37,419 bases of DNA, from the NCBI RefSeq assembly GCF_030929555.1, contig NZ_JAVFVT010000055.1:1-37419 (forward strand). The letters run 5' to 3'. Positions 1 to 6,605 of the stretch are shown here, one piece after another. A program made the translations under genes and the position numbers. The DNA is from Paenibacillus sp. LHD-117 (GTDB lineage: Bacteria; Bacillota; Bacilli; Paenibacillales; Paenibacillaceae). Each line of letters starts with the position of its first letter. The stretch's first letter is position 1. The notes beneath the pieces are model-generated. The model had not been told where the DNA came from. It made no database searches and saw nothing but the letters and a program-made list of their open reading frames with translations.

Positions 1-11
1 CACGCACCTCG

Positions 12-131
12 CTAAGCTAGCGGGGTGAGTACTTCCGCATGTTCCAGCGTCTCCTCGTCAAGTAAAAAGTCTCCAGACAATTTCATATCTAAAAAAAGTG
101 GGGTTTCCCAACAGCCTGAAATATGCATCAT
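12..131 (-). CDS. possible 39-codon small ORF, unrecognised
   Basis: An open frame of 39 codons starts at a double ATG (131-126) and ends at TAG (14-12). The predicted peptide is acidic in its C-terminal half and contains a Cys-Trp pair at residues 7-8. A run of G bases lies just upstream, but too close to be a convincing ribosome site. I recognise no family. It may be a chance frame, a degraded gene end or a real small protein. The start codons overlap one copy of the TGCATCATTTC motif repeated in this region, which weakens the coding reading. Confidence 0.2.
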   Translation of the reverse strand: MMHISGCWETPLFLDMKLSGDFLLDEETLEHAEVLTPLA

Positions 132-300
132 TTCCCCCGGTAACTAAACGTACGAGTCGACAATCCTGCAAAATTGCATCTTTTCAGCCACAAATCGAAC
201 ACATTGGCTCCTACAAGCGCTAAAATAATGTACAATTGCAGCAATCCATCCTCCTCGACTTTGCGCGATCGTGAAATGATGCATTTTTGCATCATTTCAC
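124..300. repeat. repeated TGCATCATTTC motif region
   Basis: The motif TGCATCATTTC occurs at 124-134, as TGCATCTTTTC at 175-185 and again at 288-298. An inverted copy lies at 273-283. Four copies in 180 bp of non-coding DNA suggest binding sites for a regulator of the gene beyond the left edge, or a decayed repeat. The stretch from 132 to 353 shows no gene and no clear promoter. The sequence ATAATGTAC at 225-233 equals one arm of the operator found at 4562-4583. Confidence 0.45.
271..300. repeat. perfect 13-bp inverted repeat with TTTT loop
   Basis: GTGAAATGATGCA at 271-283 is matched perfectly by its reverse complement at 288-300 around a TTTT loop. It lies 54 bp past the stop codon of the last gene of the leftward operon, where a terminator would be expected. 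There is no T-tract on either side, so a classic intrinsic terminator is not shown. It could be an mRNA 3' stabilising hairpin or a dimeric protein-binding site. Confidence 0.6.
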
Positions 301-353
301 GCTAGATTAAGGGAAGCCGCCATACTGGGATTTTCCTCAATTGCTCTTTCCCG

Positions 354-1454
354 CTAGTCCAAACAGAACGGCTTCAAGCCGAGCGGCAGCGGCTTCGGAC
401 GTTCGCAGCTGCTCTTCATGACGTAATGAGCGCCTTGCTCGGACGCGTCGTGGAAGCCGTGCATCGCTTCGAGCACATGGTAGGCAAGCTCTCCGTTCGC
501 GCGGTGCTTGCGGCCCGTCTGGATCGCCTTCGCCATGTCGGCAGCGCCGACGCCGCGCGCGTTCTCGGCGTAGCCGTGAGTCAACGGAATCGTCGACCAT
601 TCCTTCGCGCCGGCTCGGCTAACCCGAATCTCCCCGCCGAAGTTGTTCGGATCGGGCACGAGGAGCGTGCCTTCGCTGCCATACACTTCGATGCGCGGCA
701 GCGTAGAGCCGCCTTTCGCGTCGAAGCTCGTCAGAATCGTGCCGATCACGCCGGACGCGAAGTCCATGACGCCCGCGATATGCGTCGGCACCTCCACCTG
801 CACCTTCTGACCGTATTTCGGCTGGCTCGTAATCGTCCGCTCCGGATAGGAGATCCGCGCGGAGCCCGTTACTCTCGTCATCGGTCCCAGCATCGCCACA
901 AGTGCGGTCAAGTAATATGGACCCATGTCGAACATCGGTCCGCCGCCCTTCTGGTAATAAAACTCGGGAGACGGATGCCAGCTTTCATGCCCGCCGCCTA
1001 CCATGAACGCGGTCGCGCCGATCGGCGTGCCGATCCAGCCGTCCTCGATCAGCTTAATGCAGGTTTGGATGCCGCCGCCAAGGAACGTGTCCGGCGCGCT
1101 GCCGACGTAAAGCCCCTTCTTGGCCGCGAGCGTAAGCACTTCCTGAGCCTCTTCTCTCGTCACCGCAAAAGGCTTCTCCACGTAAGCATGTTTGCCCGCT
1201 TCCAGCGCGCGCAAATTGACGGACGCGTGCGCCTGCGGAATCGTCAGGTTGATGACCATATCGATCTCCGGATCCGCCAGCATCTCCTCCACCGAATAAC
1301 CGCGAACGCCGTATTGCTCACCTTTCGCCTTGGCCCGCTCCACGTCGAGATCCGCACACGCCACGATTTCCATCGCGTCGAATTTGCTGCCGTTCTCGAA
1401 GTAAATGCCGCTGATGTTGCCCGTTCCGATAATGCCCGCTTTAATCTTCTCCAT
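354..1454 (-). CDS. Gfo/Idh/MocA family NAD(P)-dependent oxidoreductase
   Basis: This 366-residue protein has the usual length of the Gfo/Idh/MocA family, cytoplasmic dehydrogenases that oxidise or reduce sugars, inositols and related polyols with NAD(P). The N-terminal Rossmann fold is visible as the glycine motif GTGNIS (residues 10-15). The family signature EKP, whose lysine takes part in catalysis, is at residues 93-95. The C-terminal half is the alpha/beta substrate domain. ATG at 1454 follows a GGGGAG ribosome site. It is the last gene of a leftward operon (LacI regulator, second Gfo/Idh/MocA enzyme, ThuA protein, this gene), 70 bp after the ThuA gene. The exact substrate cannot be read from the sequence. 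By analogy with similar clusters it probably acts with its neighbours on an unusual sugar or glycoside. Confidence 0.9.
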   Translation of the reverse strand: MEKIKAGIIGTGNISGIYFENGSKFDAMEIVACADLDVERAKAKGEQYGVRGYSVEEMLADPEIDMVINLTIPQAHASVNLRALEAGKHAYVEKPFAVTREEAQEVLTLAAKKGLYVGSAPDTFLGGGIQTCIKLIEDGWIGTPIGATAFMVGGGHESWHPSPEFYYQKGGGPMFDMGPYYLTALVAMLGPMTRVTGSARISYPERTITSQPKYGQKVQVEVPTHIAGVMDFASGVIGTILTSFDAKGGSTLPRIEVYGSEGTLLVPDPNNFGGEIRVSRAGAKEWSTIPLTHGYAENARGVGAADMAKAIQTGRKHRANGELAYHVLEAMHGFHDASEQGAHYVMKSSCERPKPLPLGLKPFCLD

Positions 1455-1524
1455 GTTCTCCCCATCCCTCTATCCTTCGAATCTAAACGGCGCGGGTTTG
1501 CCAGTGCCGTTCGCGACAGCTTCG

Positions 1525-2250
1525 TTAAAGCTGGTTATCTTGCATCCCCGTATAGACAGCTTCCCCGGCCACCAACGACTTCTCGGCTTCCGCCTTGCCG
1601 TCCGCGCACCAGAGGAAGCCGCGGCGCATGAGCTCCATGACGACCGGGATTTCCATAATGTTCGCTTGATGCCCCAGCGAGTTGTAATAGACACGGCCGC
1701 GTCCCCAGCGTTTCGTCCAAACGACCGGCATATCGACCGCTTTGTTATACGCGTGCGGGCCTGGCGTGATCGGGAATCTCGTCGTCGCCAGCACTTCCAC
1801 GGCCGGATCGACATGCAGGTAATATTGCTCCGAGCTCACTTCGAAATCGCCGATGCCTTCCGTCAGCGCGCTCGTGGAATTACATATGTTAACGGTGTAA
1901 TGAACACCGTCATTCCCCGGATGGGCCACCCACTGCCCGCCCGTCATGAACTGCCAGTCCACGTTCTCCCGGAACGCGTCGCACATGCCGCCGTGGCTGC
2001 CCGCCAAACCTACGCCGCTTTGCACGGCCGCCGATACGTTATCGACCAGCTTCTGGTCGATGCGCCCCATCGTCCACAGCGGGATGATTAGATCGAGCGA
2101 CTTCAGCTTCTCCGCTTCCGCGAACGCCTCCAACGTGTCGCTCACTTCAACCTCGAACCCTTCCGCTTCCAGCTGGCCGCGGAAAATCGCCGCTACCTCC
2201 TCCGGTTGATGGCCCAGCCATCCGCCCCATACGATTAACGCTTTTCTCAT
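1525..2250 (-). CDS. ThuA domain-containing protein
   Basis: This 241-residue protein belongs to the ThuA family, with a glutamine-amidotransferase-like fold and a name that comes from trehalose utilisation in rhizobia. The N-terminus (ALIVWGGWLGHQPEE) has the family's beta strand followed by a glycine-rich turn. The segment GLAGSHGGMCDAFR near residues 81-94 is the conserved core, with a His-Gly-Gly where true amidotransferases carry the nucleophile. The C-terminal part contains the family pattern PVVWTKRWGRGRVYYNSLGH. The gene lies 14 bp from the preceding dehydrogenase gene and is clearly in the same operon. Pairing of ThuA proteins with Gfo/Idh/MocA dehydrogenases is common in Bacillota sugar clusters, sometimes with 3-keto-sugar chemistry, but the reaction here is not known. 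Confidence 0.85.
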   Translation of the reverse strand: MRKALIVWGGWLGHQPEEVAAIFRGQLEAEGFEVEVSDTLEAFAEAEKLKSLDLIIPLWTMGRIDQKLVDNVSAAVQSGVGLAGSHGGMCDAFRENVDWQFMTGGQWVAHPGNDGVHYTVNICNSTSALTEGIGDFEVSSEQYYLHVDPAVEVLATTRFPITPGPHAYNKAVDMPVVWTKRWGRGRVYYNSLGHQANIMEIPVVMELMRRGFLWCADGKAEAEKSLVAGEAVYTGMQDNQL

Positions 2251-2264
2251 CCGTTCTCCGCCTC

Positions 2265-3425
2265 CTATAGTTCGTTAATCGATACCCATCTGCGTTCCGC
2301 GATGGAACGGTCCACCGCTTCCAACACCTCTTGACATTTGACCCCGTCCACGAAATTCGGCACGGGCTGGCGATCCTCGCCGATCGCCGCCATCAGCTCC
2401 AGCACCTCGTGCGTGAACGTATGCTCGTAACCGATGGTGTGTCCCGCCGGCCACCAAGCGTCCATGTAAGCATGCGCGCCATCCGTGGCCAGCACGCGAC
2501 GGAAACCTTGCACATCCTCGGCATCGTCCGTGAAGTAGACTTGAAGCTCGTTCATCCGTTCGAAGTCGAACTTGATGCTGCCTTTGCTGCCGTTGATTTC
2601 GAAAGCGTTCGTGCAACGATGCCCCGCGGCGAATCTCGTCGCCTCGAAGCTGCCCAGCGCGCCGTTCTCGAAGCGAGCCATAAACACGGTCGCGTCGTCC
2701 ACCGTCACGTCGCCCATCTCTTCGCTGCCTCCGCCTTTCGCGCTTAATCCCGTCATGGCCGCGGCGACCGGACGCTGCTTGACGAACGTCTCGTTCATGC
2801 CGATCACTTCGCCGAATTCGCCGACCAGGAACCTTGCCATGTCAATGACATGCGCGCCTAGGTCGCCATGCGAGCCGGAGCCAGCGATTTCCTTCTGCAG
2901 CCGCCATACGAGCGGGAAGGAAGGATCCAGGATCCAGTCTTGAAGAAACACGCCGCGGAAGTGATAAATCTTGCCTAGCCTGCCTTCGCTAATGAGCTTC
3001 TTCGCGAGCTGGACCGCCGGGGCGAACCGGTAGTTGAACCCGACCATATGTTTGACGCCGGCCTTCTCGGCCGCCTCCAGCATCTCGCGGGAATCCTCGA
3101 GCGTTAAGGCAAGCGGTTTCTCGCAAAAAATATGTTTGCCCGCTTCCGCCGCGGCAAGCGCGATCGCCTTATGAGCGTCGCTCGGGGCGTTTATGTCGAT
3201 GAGATCGATGTCGTCGCGTTTCACGAGCTCCTTCCAATCCGTCACCGCGTTCTCCCAGCCGAACTGCGCGCGTGCCTGCTCGAGGCCTTCCGGGTCGCGC
3301 CCGCAGATCGCTTTCATCTCCGGCTGAACGGACTTCGGGAAAAACATCGGCAGCGCGCGGTACGCGTTGCTGTGCGCCTTGCCCATAAATTTGTAGCCGA
3401 CCATGCCTACTCTCACTTTTGCCAT
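2265..3425 (-). CDS. Gfo/Idh/MocA family oxidoreductase (second copy)
   Basis: This protein of 386 residues is a second Gfo/Idh/MocA dehydrogenase, clearly different in sequence from the one at 354-1454. The Rossmann motif near the N-terminus is VGMVGYKFMGKAH, and the EKP signature is at about residues 102-104. A later HGDLGAHVIDMARF segment carries the Asp and His expected in the active site. I place the start at ATG 3425. A TTG three codons upstream lies almost on the GAGAGGCGG ribosome site and is too close to it. The gene follows the LacI-type regulator gene by about 35 bp and precedes the ThuA gene by 14 bp. Two such dehydrogenases in one operon suggest an oxidation and later reduction of a sugar intermediate, which is inference. 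Confidence 0.88.
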   Translation of the reverse strand: MAKVRVGMVGYKFMGKAHSNAYRALPMFFPKSVQPEMKAICGRDPEGLEQARAQFGWENAVTDWKELVKRDDIDLIDINAPSDAHKAIALAAAEAGKHIFCEKPLALTLEDSREMLEAAEKAGVKHMVGFNYRFAPAVQLAKKLISEGRLGKIYHFRGVFLQDWILDPSFPLVWRLQKEIAGSGSHGDLGAHVIDMARFLVGEFGEVIGMNETFVKQRPVAAAMTGLSAKGGGSEEMGDVTVDDATVFMARFENGALGSFEATRFAAGHRCTNAFEINGSKGSIKFDFERMNELQVYFTDDAEDVQGFRRVLATDGAHAYMDAWWPAGHTIGYEHTFTHEVLELMAAIGEDRQPVPNFVDGVKCQEVLEAVDRSIAERRWVSINEL

Positions 3426-3460
3426 AACGAACAACCGCCTCTCATGAAATGGTATGGGAT

Positions 3461-4480
3461 TTAGGACGTTTCTCTCGGGACCAAATGGACGGGCAGCATC
3501 GCATCGCCGCCCGAAGCCGCGTGACCGGACTGCCGATCCGCGTCCAGCAGCATCTCGGCCGCCAGCTTGCCCATCTCGTAGAAGGGGACCGCGACGGTCG
3601 TCAGACGCGGGCTAATAATGCGGGAGCCGTCGGAATCGTCGTAGCCGACCAGGCCGTAATGGAGCGGCGCTTCGAACCCTTGCTCCTTCAGCCCTTGCAG
3701 AAGGCCGATCGCCATCCGGTCGTTGGCCGCGAACACCGCGTCGATCCGGCCGCCGCGGATCGCCTCGCCGATGATCGGCGCAAGCAAGTATCCGCTCTTC
3801 CGGCTATAGTTGCCTTGGAACATCAGGCCGTCGTCCAACGCCATCCCGTTATCCGAAAGTGCGGACGCGTATCCTTCCAGCCTGTCCATGCTGTTCGAAT
3901 AACGGCCGGGGCCGTTCAGGAACGCGATACGCTTCCGTCCTTGCCGGAGCAAATGCTCCACGGCAAGCTTGCTGCCGGAGACATGGTCCGCGTCGACGCT
4001 TGGGAACGGATAACCTTCGAACCGTTGGTTGACGAGACAGAACGGATACTCGGCTTCGGCTAATTCCGCCAACGCTTCACGTTCTTCCGCCACATCCTGC
4101 GAGCCCAGCATAATGCAGGCGTCAACCTTTTGCTTGCGGAACAGCCCAGCGTAATCGCGCGAATCCCCGGGTTCCTGGAAGATGAGCAGCAGGTCGTACC
4201 CGAACCTCTTCGCGGCTTCGCCGATCCCGCTTAAGATCTCCGAGAAATAATAAGTGGAGAACAGATGCACCTTCGGCACGGACGGCAAGATCACGCCGAT
4301 ATTGCCGCTCTTCCGTCTCGCGAACTGCTGCGCCAGCGCGCTCGGCACGTAACCGACCTCCGCTGCTGCCCGGAGCACCCGCTGCTTCGTTTCCTCCTTA
4401 ATCGGTCCCACGTTGTTCAACACCCTGGAGACAGTCGCCTCCGACACGCCCGCCAGCCTCGCCACGTCTTTCCTGCTAAT
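3461..4480 (-). CDS. LacI family transcriptional regulator, probable ATT start
   Basis: This is a LacI/GalR-type repressor of about 339 residues. An N-terminal helix-turn-helix (DVARLAGVSEATVSRVLNN) is followed by the hinge helix and a periplasmic-binding-protein-like effector domain running to the C-terminus. The first ATG, GTG or TTG in frame is GTG at 4465, which would cut off the SRKD residues that begin the first DNA-contact helix in nearly all relatives. The strong ribosome site GGGAGG (4494-4489) lies 8 bases before ATT (4480) and 5 before ATC (4483). I therefore prefer ATT, but the GTG start or a sequence error remains possible. The gene heads the operon of two dehydrogenases and ThuA, and probably controls it through the palindrome at 4562-4583. 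Confidence 0.88.
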   Translation of the reverse strand: MSRKDVARLAGVSEATVSRVLNNVGPIKEETKQRVLRAAAEVGYVPSALAQQFARRKSGNIGVILPSVPKVHLFSTYYFSEILSGIGEAAKRFGYDLLLIFQEPGDSRDYAGLFRKQKVDACIMLGSQDVAEEREALAELAEAEYPFCLVNQRFEGYPFPSVDADHVSGSKLAVEHLLRQGRKRIAFLNGPGRYSNSMDRLEGYASALSDNGMALDDGLMFQGNYSRKSGYLLAPIIGEAIRGGRIDAVFAANDRMAIGLLQGLKEQGFEAPLHYGLVGYDDSDGSRIISPRLTTVAVPFYEMGKLAAEMLLDADRQSGHAASGGDAMLPVHLVPRETS

Positions 4481-4488
4481 GATACCTG

Positions 4489-4494
4489 CCTCCC
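4489..4494 (-). promoter_or_regulatory. ribosome binding site that decides the LacI start
   Basis: GGGAGG on the minus strand is the only strong Shine-Dalgarno sequence upstream of the LacI gene. It is 8 bases from ATT 4480, 5 from ATC 4483 and 23 from GTG 4465, so it supports a non-canonical start. Only a weak AGGA lies ahead of the GTG. Confidence 0.65.
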
Positions 4495-4561
4495 AGCTCG
4501 AACGGCTCTTGCCCGTCTATTGTTGTTGGTTTCTAGTTGTAAAACTAAAATTTTCATCAAA

Positions 4562-4583
4562 ATAATGTACACGCGTACATTAT
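4562..4583. promoter_or_regulatory. LacI-type palindromic operator
   Basis: Arms ATAATGTAC (4562-4570) and GTACATTAT (4575-4583) are perfect reverse complements around ACGC, with a CG near the centre as is usual for LacI-family operators. The site is about 80 bp upstream of the LacI gene, in the only gap before the operon. Autoregulation of the whole operon is the simplest reading. Confidence 0.65.
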
Positions 4584-4586
4584 GGC

Positions 4587-4601
4587 ATGAAACCGTTTTA
4601 G
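4587..4601. promoter_or_regulatory. cre-like site (CcpA)
   Basis: ATGAAACCGTTTTAG resembles the catabolite-responsive element consensus (TGNAANCGNWNNCW), with a mismatch at the final C. It lies next to the LacI operator and upstream of the operon. Carbon catabolite control would suit a sugar operon, but the match is imperfect. Confidence 0.35.
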
Positions 4602-4644
4602 CGTCAATCGCTTCGCCACAAAAAAAGTGTAAACGCCGCACGGC

Positions 4645-5520
4645 TCATTGCTGCTTCCGATATTCGCCCGGCGCCATCCCCATTCGGCCCCGGAACGCCT
4701 TCGAAAAATGATGGATATCCGAAAATCCGCAGTAAGCCGCAATTTTCTCTTGCGACAACGCGCTTTCGCGCAGCAGCTCGCAGGCATGGTTTACCCGCAT
4801 ATCAAGCAAAAATTGATGCGGGGTCATGCCGTATTGCATTTTGAATAACTCGTTGAATCGGGATACCGACATATTCGCGCGTTTGGCCATATCGGCCACG
4901 CCGACGGGATCGCTCAAGTGGAAGGACAGGTATGAGGTCACCCAGCTAAGCGCGGCGGGAGCCGATTTGGAAGCCGGTACGCCCGGGGCATACTGTTCCA
5001 TGATCATGACGACGATTTCCGATAGACCCGTTTGCGCCTTCAACTGCATGACGGGATCCGGATGTTGCCACCACTCCACCACTTTCAGAAACGTATTCCG
5101 GAATTTGATCTCGTTGTCCAGCTTGAGCTTCACCGGAATTTTGGCTTCCGCCAGCTCGTCCAATCTCGGCTGCAGCAGATGCGAATACGCGGACAAATTC
5201 GTCTGGCCTGCTCTTGTCGGGAAACTTTCCTCCCTTTGGGCATGATAAAAGATATCGAAATGCGCGAACGGCGTCACCGTATTCGTCAGTCCCTCCAACC
5301 TGTTCAAGCTGTTCGGCTGGATGAAGCAGATATCTCCTTTACCCATTCGGTAGGCTTTGTCGTCCACTTCGAAACAACAATCGCCTTCCTGAACGTAGAT
5401 GAGCAAATAATCCAATAACCTTCGCTCCGGCATAACCCATGGCTTTCGCACCGCGAAGTCGCATTGGCGAATATAAGGAACGACCGGCATCCGGTTTATC
5501 GTTTCAGTTAATTTCTGCAT
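4645..5520 (-). CDS. AraC family transcriptional regulator
   Basis: This 291-residue protein has the standard AraC layout. The N-terminal cupin-like sensing domain (about residues 15-110) includes the pattern GDICFIQPNSLNRLEG typical of a beta-barrel ligand pocket. The C-terminal 100 residues hold two helix-turn-helix units, the second ending in GFSDIHHFSKAFRGRMGMAPGEYRK, the AraC family signature. The gene is divergent from the dioxygenase gene at 5696 and probably activates it through the direct repeats at 5593-5622. It is upstream of the LacI gene on the same strand, with about 165 bp between them holding an operator and a cre-like site, so the two are likely separate units. The start ATG 5520 is preceded by a GGAAGGA sequence. 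The ligand is unknown. Confidence 0.9.
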   Translation of the reverse strand: MQKLTETINRMPVVPYIRQCDFAVRKPWVMPERRLLDYLLIYVQEGDCCFEVDDKAYRMGKGDICFIQPNSLNRLEGLTNTVTPFAHFDIFYHAQREESFPTRAGQTNLSAYSHLLQPRLDELAEAKIPVKLKLDNEIKFRNTFLKVVEWWQHPDPVMQLKAQTGLSEIVVMIMEQYAPGVPASKSAPAALSWVTSYLSFHLSDPVGVADMAKRANMSVSRFNELFKMQYGMTPHQFLLDMRVNHACELLRESALSQEKIAAYCGFSDIHHFSKAFRGRMGMAPGEYRKQQ

Positions 5521-5592
5521 TGTCTCGTCTTCCTTCCCACAATTGCGCCAGTTGCTTCAACTATACCATGCCAAGCATCCTTTTTCGTTGTT

Positions 5593-5622
5593 TTTGACAA
5601 ATTTGCAGAAGACTTTGACAAA
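5593..5622. promoter_or_regulatory. two direct TTTGACAAA repeats, probable AraC sites
   Basis: TTTGACAAA occurs at 5593-5601 and 5614-5622, exactly 21 bp apart, which is two helical turns and the usual spacing of AraC-family half-sites. A -10-like TATGAT lies at 5644-5649, and the position where its -35 should be (5621-5626) matches the consensus poorly and abuts the second repeat. This is the layout of an activator-dependent promoter for the dioxygenase gene. Confidence 0.55.
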
Positions 5623-5695
5623 GCATATTTTCGACTTCCGATTTATGATATAACTATCGTTCTCATCCAATTTAAAGCCAAGGGGTGTAATAAAC

Positions 5696-6529
5696 TTGAT
5701 AGATATTACAAAACTGATGCAACAATTGCAAGGCGATTACCCGCTTACCGAAGAGCAAACGAAAAAATATCAAGAGGATGGCCACATCTTTTTGACAAAC
5801 GTAGCAAGTCCGGAGGAAATCACATACTACGAGCAGGAGATTTCGTCCATCGTGATGGAGCTGAACTATCATAACAAGCCGGTATCCGAACGGGATACGT
5901 ACGGCAAAGCTTTTATCCAAATCGGCAATGTATGGGAAAAGAGCGAAGAGGTGAAACGATTTGTTATGGCAAGGCGTTTCGCCAAGATCGCCGCGGACTT
6001 GATGGGCGTGGAGGGCGTGCGCATTTATCACGACCAAGCGTTGTTCAAGGAACCGGGAGGCGGCCATACGCCATGGCATCAAGACCAAATTTATTGGCCG
6101 CTCGATACGGACAAAACGATTACGATGTGGATGCCGCTTGTTCCGATCCCGCAAGAGGTCGGCACGATGACGTTTGCGTCGGGGACGCACAAGCTCGGAT
6201 ACGTCAATAAGCAGGTCATCTCCGACGAATCGCACAAGACGCTCGGCCAATTCATTGAAGCGAAGGGCATTCCACAGGTGAACTACGGCGCCATGGCCGC
6301 GGGAGACGCAACCTTCCACTCCGGCTGGACGATGCATTCCGCGCCGGGCAATCCGACGGAGCATATGCGCAAGGTGATGACCGTCATCTATATCGCGGAC
6401 GGGATTCAAGTAGCCGAACCGGACAGCAAAGCGCGTGAAGGCGACATGAAATCATGGTTCCCCGGCTGCAAGCCCGGCGATCCGGCGGCGAGCGTCCTGA
6501 ACCCGTTGCTTTATCATCGCAATGCATAG
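5696..6529 (+). CDS. phytanoyl-CoA dioxygenase (PhyH) family protein
   Basis: This 277-residue protein belongs to the PhyH family of Fe(II)/2-oxoglutarate oxygenases, cytoplasmic enzymes that hydroxylate varied small molecules. The iron-binding HxD motif is seen in TPWHQDQIYWPL (His128, Asp130), the distal His is probably His214 (WTMHSAPGNP), and Arg225 follows at the distance expected for the 2-oxoglutarate-binding Arg. The start is TTG 5696, with AGGGGTG at 5681-5687 eight bases upstream; ATG 5717 would remove seven residues and has no ribosome site. The gene stands alone, divergent from an AraC-type regulator, and ends at a good terminator. Relatives in Bacillota are often next to AraC regulators, but the substrate is not determined. 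Phytanic acid itself is unlikely. Confidence 0.88.
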   Translation: MIDITKLMQQLQGDYPLTEEQTKKYQEDGHIFLTNVASPEEITYYEQEISSIVMELNYHNKPVSERDTYGKAFIQIGNVWEKSEEVKRFVMARRFAKIAADLMGVEGVRIYHDQALFKEPGGGHTPWHQDQIYWPLDTDKTITMWMPLVPIPQEVGTMTFASGTHKLGYVNKQVISDESHKTLGQFIEAKGIPQVNYGAMAAGDATFHSGWTMHSAPGNPTEHMRKVMTVIYIADGIQVAEPDSKAREGDMKSWFPGCKPGDPAASVLNPLLYHRNA

Positions 6530-6542
6530 AAGCAAAAACGAA

Positions 6543-6585
6543 GGCGTACGGCAGTCATCCCAGATGACTATCGCACGCCCTTTTT
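6543..6585 (+). terminator. intrinsic terminator of the dioxygenase gene
   Basis: An imperfect stem pairs GGCGT and GTCATC on the 5' side (6543-6559) with GATGAC and ACGCC on the 3' side (6563-6579), followed by TTTTT at 6581-6585. Confidence 0.75.
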
Positions 6586-6605
6586 GTGTTCGATATTCAT
6601 TCGTA

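Noticed and set aside
426..1631. Long plus-strand reading frame of about 400 codons opposite the first dehydrogenase gene
   Set aside because: It is a shadow frame caused by the high GC content of the dehydrogenase gene. It has His and Arg-rich composition and no ribosome site or family motif. The minus-strand protein explains the DNA.
3426..3434. TTG start for the second dehydrogenase three codons upstream of ATG 3425
   Set aside because: The TTG lies directly on the GAGAGGCGG ribosome site. ATG 3425 keeps a normal distance.
5672..6409. Minus-strand frame of about 245 codons opposite the dioxygenase gene
   Set aside because: The plus-strand frame has a complete PhyH signature with HxD and distal His and a strong ribosome site. 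The minus frame has none.
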